From contig DASYAD010000389.1 of NCBI GenBank assembly GCA_036501515.1, positions 1-64,000 of the forward strand: a stretch of 64,000 nt of DNA. Direction: 5' to 3'. Shown here one piece after another: positions 62,014 through 64,000 of the stretch. Made by a program: the position numbers and the translations under genes. Origin of the DNA: Trebonia sp036501515. GTDB lineage: Bacteria; Actinomycetota; Actinomycetes; Streptosporangiales; Streptosporangiaceae. The stretch's first letter is position 1. Every line of letters begins with the position of its first letter. The notes under the pieces were generated by a model. The model did not search any database, was not told where the DNA came from, and worked only from the letters and a program-made list of their open reading frames with translations.

Positions 62014-63585
62014 GTGGAGGCAGCAGGAAGCGGGCCGAACGACCAGCCGGATACCGCCGGCGCGCTTCCCGTCCTTGAACTCAGGCACGCCGCGAAGTCG
62101 TTCGGCGCCGTGCGGGCGTTGATTGACGGGTCGGTGGAGCTGCGCCCAGGCGAGGTCCACGCGCTGCTCGGCGAGAACGGGGCGGGCAAGTCCACCCTGG
62201 TCAAGATCCTCGCCGGGGTGCACCAGCCGGACAGCGGCACGCTCAGCGTCGGCGGCCGGGAGGTCACGCTGCACGGGCCCGCCGCCGCGCGCGAAGCCGG
62301 CATCGCGGTCATCTACCAGGAGCCGACGCTGTTCCCCGACCTGACCGTCGCGGAGAACATGTTCATCGGCCGCCAGCCCCTGAAGAAGGGCTACGGACTG
62401 AGCGGGCGCCGAATCGACCGTCGGTCCATGCACGACGAGGCGGCCGCGATCTTCACCCGCCTCGGCGTGCCGCTCGACCCGGCCAGGCCCGCGCGCGGGC
62501 TGTCCATCGCCGACCAGCAGGTGGTCGAGATCGGTAAGGCGCTGTCGCTGAACGCGCGGGTGATCGTGATGGACGAGCCCACCGCCGCGCTGTCCGCCGC
62601 CGAAACCGGCCGGCTGTTCGAGGTGATCCGCACCCTGCAGGCGCAGGGCGCCGCCGTGCTGTTCATCTCGCACCGGCTTGAGGAGGTCTTCGCGATCTGC
62701 ACCAGGGTCACCGTGATGCGCGACGGCAGCCACGTGCTCACCAGCGACCTGGCCGGGCTGACGGCGGCCGACCTGGTACGGGCCATGGTCGGCCGGGAAC
62801 TGGCCGAGCGCCCGCCGGAGGCCGCGGGGGCCCAGCCGGGCGACCCCGTGCTGGTCGTCGAGCGGCTCACCAGGGAAGGCGTCTTCACCGGCATCTCGTT
62901 CACGGTCAGGTCCGGTGAGATCGTCGCGCTGGCGGGCCTCGTCGGGTCTGGGCGCAGCGAGGTCGCCAGGGCCGTTTTCGGCATCGACCGCTACGACGCC
63001 GGCCAGGTCACGGTGAGCGGCCGCGTGCTCAAGAAGGCGTCGCCGGTCAGCGCGATGGCGGCCGGCATCGGCTTCGTGCCGGAAGACCGCCGGCAGCAGG
63101 GCCTCGTGATGGACATGTCGGTGCAGCAGAACGTGGCCCTCGCCTCGCTCGGCAACCTGGAGAAGGGCGGCCTGATCCGGGTCAGCGCCGAGCGGGCGAT
63201 GGCGACCGACTGGGCCGCCCGCCTGAAGATCAAGTACGGCCGGCTGACCGACCCGGTGTCCATGCTCAGCGGTGGCAACCAGCAGAAGGTGGTGCTGGCC
63301 AAGTGGCTCGGCCGTAAACCGGGCCTGCTGATCGTCGACGAGCCGACCCGCGGCATCGACGTCGGCACCAAGGCCGAGGTGCACAACCTGCTCATCGAGC
63401 TGGCCAGGGGCGGGGTGGGCGTGCTGATGATCTCCTCGGAGCTGCCCGAGGTGCTCGGCGTCAGCGACCGGGTGCTTGTCATGCGCGAAGGAGCGCTGGT
63501 GGCCGAGTTCAGCCACGCCGAGGCGTCGGAAGAGGCGATCATGACGGCCGCGATGGGCCAGCACAGTGACGAGGCTTCCGTATGA
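62014..63585 (+). CDS. Sugar ABC transporter ATP-binding protein (RbsA/XylG-like)
   Basis: A 523-residue tandem ATPase of the CUT2 ribose/xylose class. Domain 1 has GENGAGKST and the degenerate signature LSIADQQ with Walker B VIVMDE. Domain 2 has the CUT2-type P-loop GLVGSGRSE, signature LSGGNQQ and Walker B LLIVDE with EPTRGIDVG. GGAGG stands 8 nt before GTG 62014; GTG 61969 in frame is an alternative without a ribosome site. Its stop overlaps a short frame and then the permease (see 63570-63665). A monosaccharide is the likely substrate. Confidence 0.92.
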   Translation: MEAAGSGPNDQPDTAGALPVLELRHAAKSFGAVRALIDGSVELRPGEVHALLGENGAGKSTLVKILAGVHQPDSGTLSVGGREVTLHGPAAAREAGIAVIYQEPTLFPDLTVAENMFIGRQPLKKGYGLSGRRIDRRSMHDEAAAIFTRLGVPLDPARPARGLSIADQQVVEIGKALSLNARVIVMDEPTAALSAAETGRLFEVIRTLQAQGAAVLFISHRLEEVFAICTRVTVMRDGSHVLTSDLAGLTAADLVRAMVGRELAERPPEAAGAQPGDPVLVVERLTREGVFTGISFTVRSGEIVALAGLVGSGRSEVARAVFGIDRYDAGQVTVSGRVLKKASPVSAMAAGIGFVPEDRRQQGLVMDMSVQQNVALASLGNLEKGGLIRVSAERAMATDWAARLKIKYGRLTDPVSMLSGGNQQKVVLAKWLGRKPGLLIVDEPTRGIDVGTKAEVHNLLIELARGGVGVLMISSELPEVLGVSDRVLVMREGALVAEFSHAEASEEAIMTAAMGQHSDEASV

Positions 63586-63665
63586 GCGAGCGTGCGAGCG
63601 AGTCAGTAAGCACTGTGCGTCCGCGAATGCGGACGCCGAGCGCCAGCGAGGCTTCCGTATGAGCG
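63570..63665 (+). repeat. 77-bp insertion with 19-bp direct repeats and a 26-codon frame
   Basis: CGAGGCTTCCGTATGAGCG occurs at 63570-63588 and 63647-63665. The DNA between contains the perfect hairpin GCGTCCGC-GAAT-GCGGACGC (63617-63636). The first ATGA is the ATPase stop overlapping an ATG that opens 26 codons (MSERASESVSTVRPRM...), whose own TGA overlaps the permease ATG in the second ATGA. Stop/start coupling is thus preserved at both ends. Confidence 0.85.
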
Positions 63666-64000
63666 CCGCCACCCTGCCGGGCAGCGACCAGCAGGTCAAG
63701 CGGGCCGGCGACGCGGGCCTGGCCGAGCGGGTCTTCCGTATCCGCGAGTCCGGCATCCTCGCCGTCCTGGTCGTCTTCGTCCTGGTCACCACCGGAGTGC
63801 AGCACCGGTTCCTGAACACCGCCAACATCCAGTTCGTGCTGGTCGACACGACCACGTTCGCGCTGCTGGCCCTGGGCGAGACGATGGTCGTGATCAGCCG
63901 CAACGTCGACCTGTCGGTCGGCTCGGTCGTCGGCCTCTCCGCCTACCTGTCGGCCGACCTGTTCGCCGGGCATCCCGGACTGCCGATCCCGGTGGTGTTC
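63659..64000 (+). CDS. Sugar ABC transporter permease (RbsC-like), N-terminal part
   Basis: The first 114 residues of a CUT2 permease; the rest is beyond the window. A cytoplasmic lead (about 30 residues) precedes ILAVLVVFVLVTTGVQHRFLN, and TTTFALLALGETMVVISRNVDLSVGSVVGLSA is the conserved second region of ribose-type permeases (G-x-T-x-V-I-x-x-x-x-D-L-S-V-G). The ATG 63659 overlaps the TGA of the short insertion frame. Confidence 0.88.
   Translation, partial: MSAATLPGSDQQVKRAGDAGLAERVFRIRESGILAVLVVFVLVTTGVQHRFLNTANIQFVLVDTTTFALLALGETMVVISRNVDLSVGSVVGLSAYLSADLFAGHPGLPIPVVF

Noticed and set aside
63617..63636. Rho-independent terminator within the sugar ABC operon
   Set aside because: The hairpin lacks a U tract and sits inside a frame that keeps stop/start coupling, so attenuation is possible but termination is not the best reading.
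61876..63903. 675-codon minus-strand frame opposite the sugar ABC genes
   Set aside because: Antisense to a textbook RbsA-type ATPase; composition is shadow-like.
1..64000. tRNA, rRNA or integrase/attachment sites
   Set aside because: I saw no tRNA-like cloverleaf ends, rRNA motifs or integrase/transposase genes; a covariance search could still find a small RNA I missed.

Overview
The window is very GC-rich DNA from an actinomycete. Supporting signs are strong third-position GC, frequent GTG starts, many -10 boxes (TAnnnT) lying 6-8 nt before a start codon (leaderless mRNAs), and typical actinomycete families: PF04672 methyltransferases, luciferase-like F420/FMN oxidoreductases, WYL, HxlR, MarR and YtrA regulators, CGNR proteins, and NarL-type two-component pairs beside ABC-2 exporters. 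Streptosporangiales or a related order would fit, but I cannot fix the genus. It reads as ordinary accessory chromosome: dozens of short regulator-plus-target units. I saw no rRNA, tRNA, CRISPR array, phage or intact transposase.

Layout. 1-10.9 kb: 5' end of a pobA-like hydroxylase; SDR/LysR pair; DinB-like protein; PF04672 methyltransferase; glyoxalase-like/WYL pair; antitoxin/PIN-like toxin pair; a two-component system divergent from a YceI-ABC-2 exporter operon. 11-12.8 kb: a large protein that looks like a RelE/HigB-type toxin interrupted by a coiled coil, converging on the eroded remains of an AbiEii-type toxin pair. 12.8-23 kb: luciferase-like oxidoreductase, tryptophan 2,3-dioxygenase and a convergent arylformamidase-like hydrolase, a DMT transporter, CGNR regulator, MarR/MFS pair, RNA methyltransferase, adenylate kinase, GNAT, HAD, and a TapB-like gene broken by an in-frame stop. 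23-30 kb: a coherent locus of ABC importer (permease, ATPase, Tat/lipoprotein binding protein), LacI regulator and sulfatase, with the same perfect palindrome GTTAGCGCTAAC in front of both transcription units. 30-43.5 kb: DMT/LysR, glyoxalase-like, OsmC, TetR-ABC-2 exporter-histidine kinase-response regulator, DHA2 MFS/Lrp, LysR, HAD, HxlR. 43.5-60.8 kb: luciferase-like oxidoreductase/SDR, HD protein, MarR/quinone reductase-like pair, YtrA operon, aldehyde dehydrogenase and DHA2 MFS with a divergent MarR, another two-component system with an MMPL transporter, a miniature DUF2332 protein, HxlR-SCP2/membrane protein, DUF3995. 61-64 kb: a maltokinase-cap-like protein, then the start of a ribose-type sugar ABC operon (ATPase, truncated permease).

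The less expected content lies between the genes. There are two families of paired hairpin elements (32347/60880, with a conserved loop and co-varying stem; 10956/58077), a roughly 105-bp promoter module present twice (one copy before an HxlR gene, the other before a hexapeptide-repeat frame), recurrent 18-bp tandem repeats, tandemly copied stop codons, and a 77-bp insertion between the two sugar ABC genes that keeps ATGA stop/start coupling at both ends through a 26-codon frame. Several genes have in-frame internal losses (AbiEii, DUF2332), which suggests deletion-driven erosion. All assignments are from reading the sequence; no database search was run.
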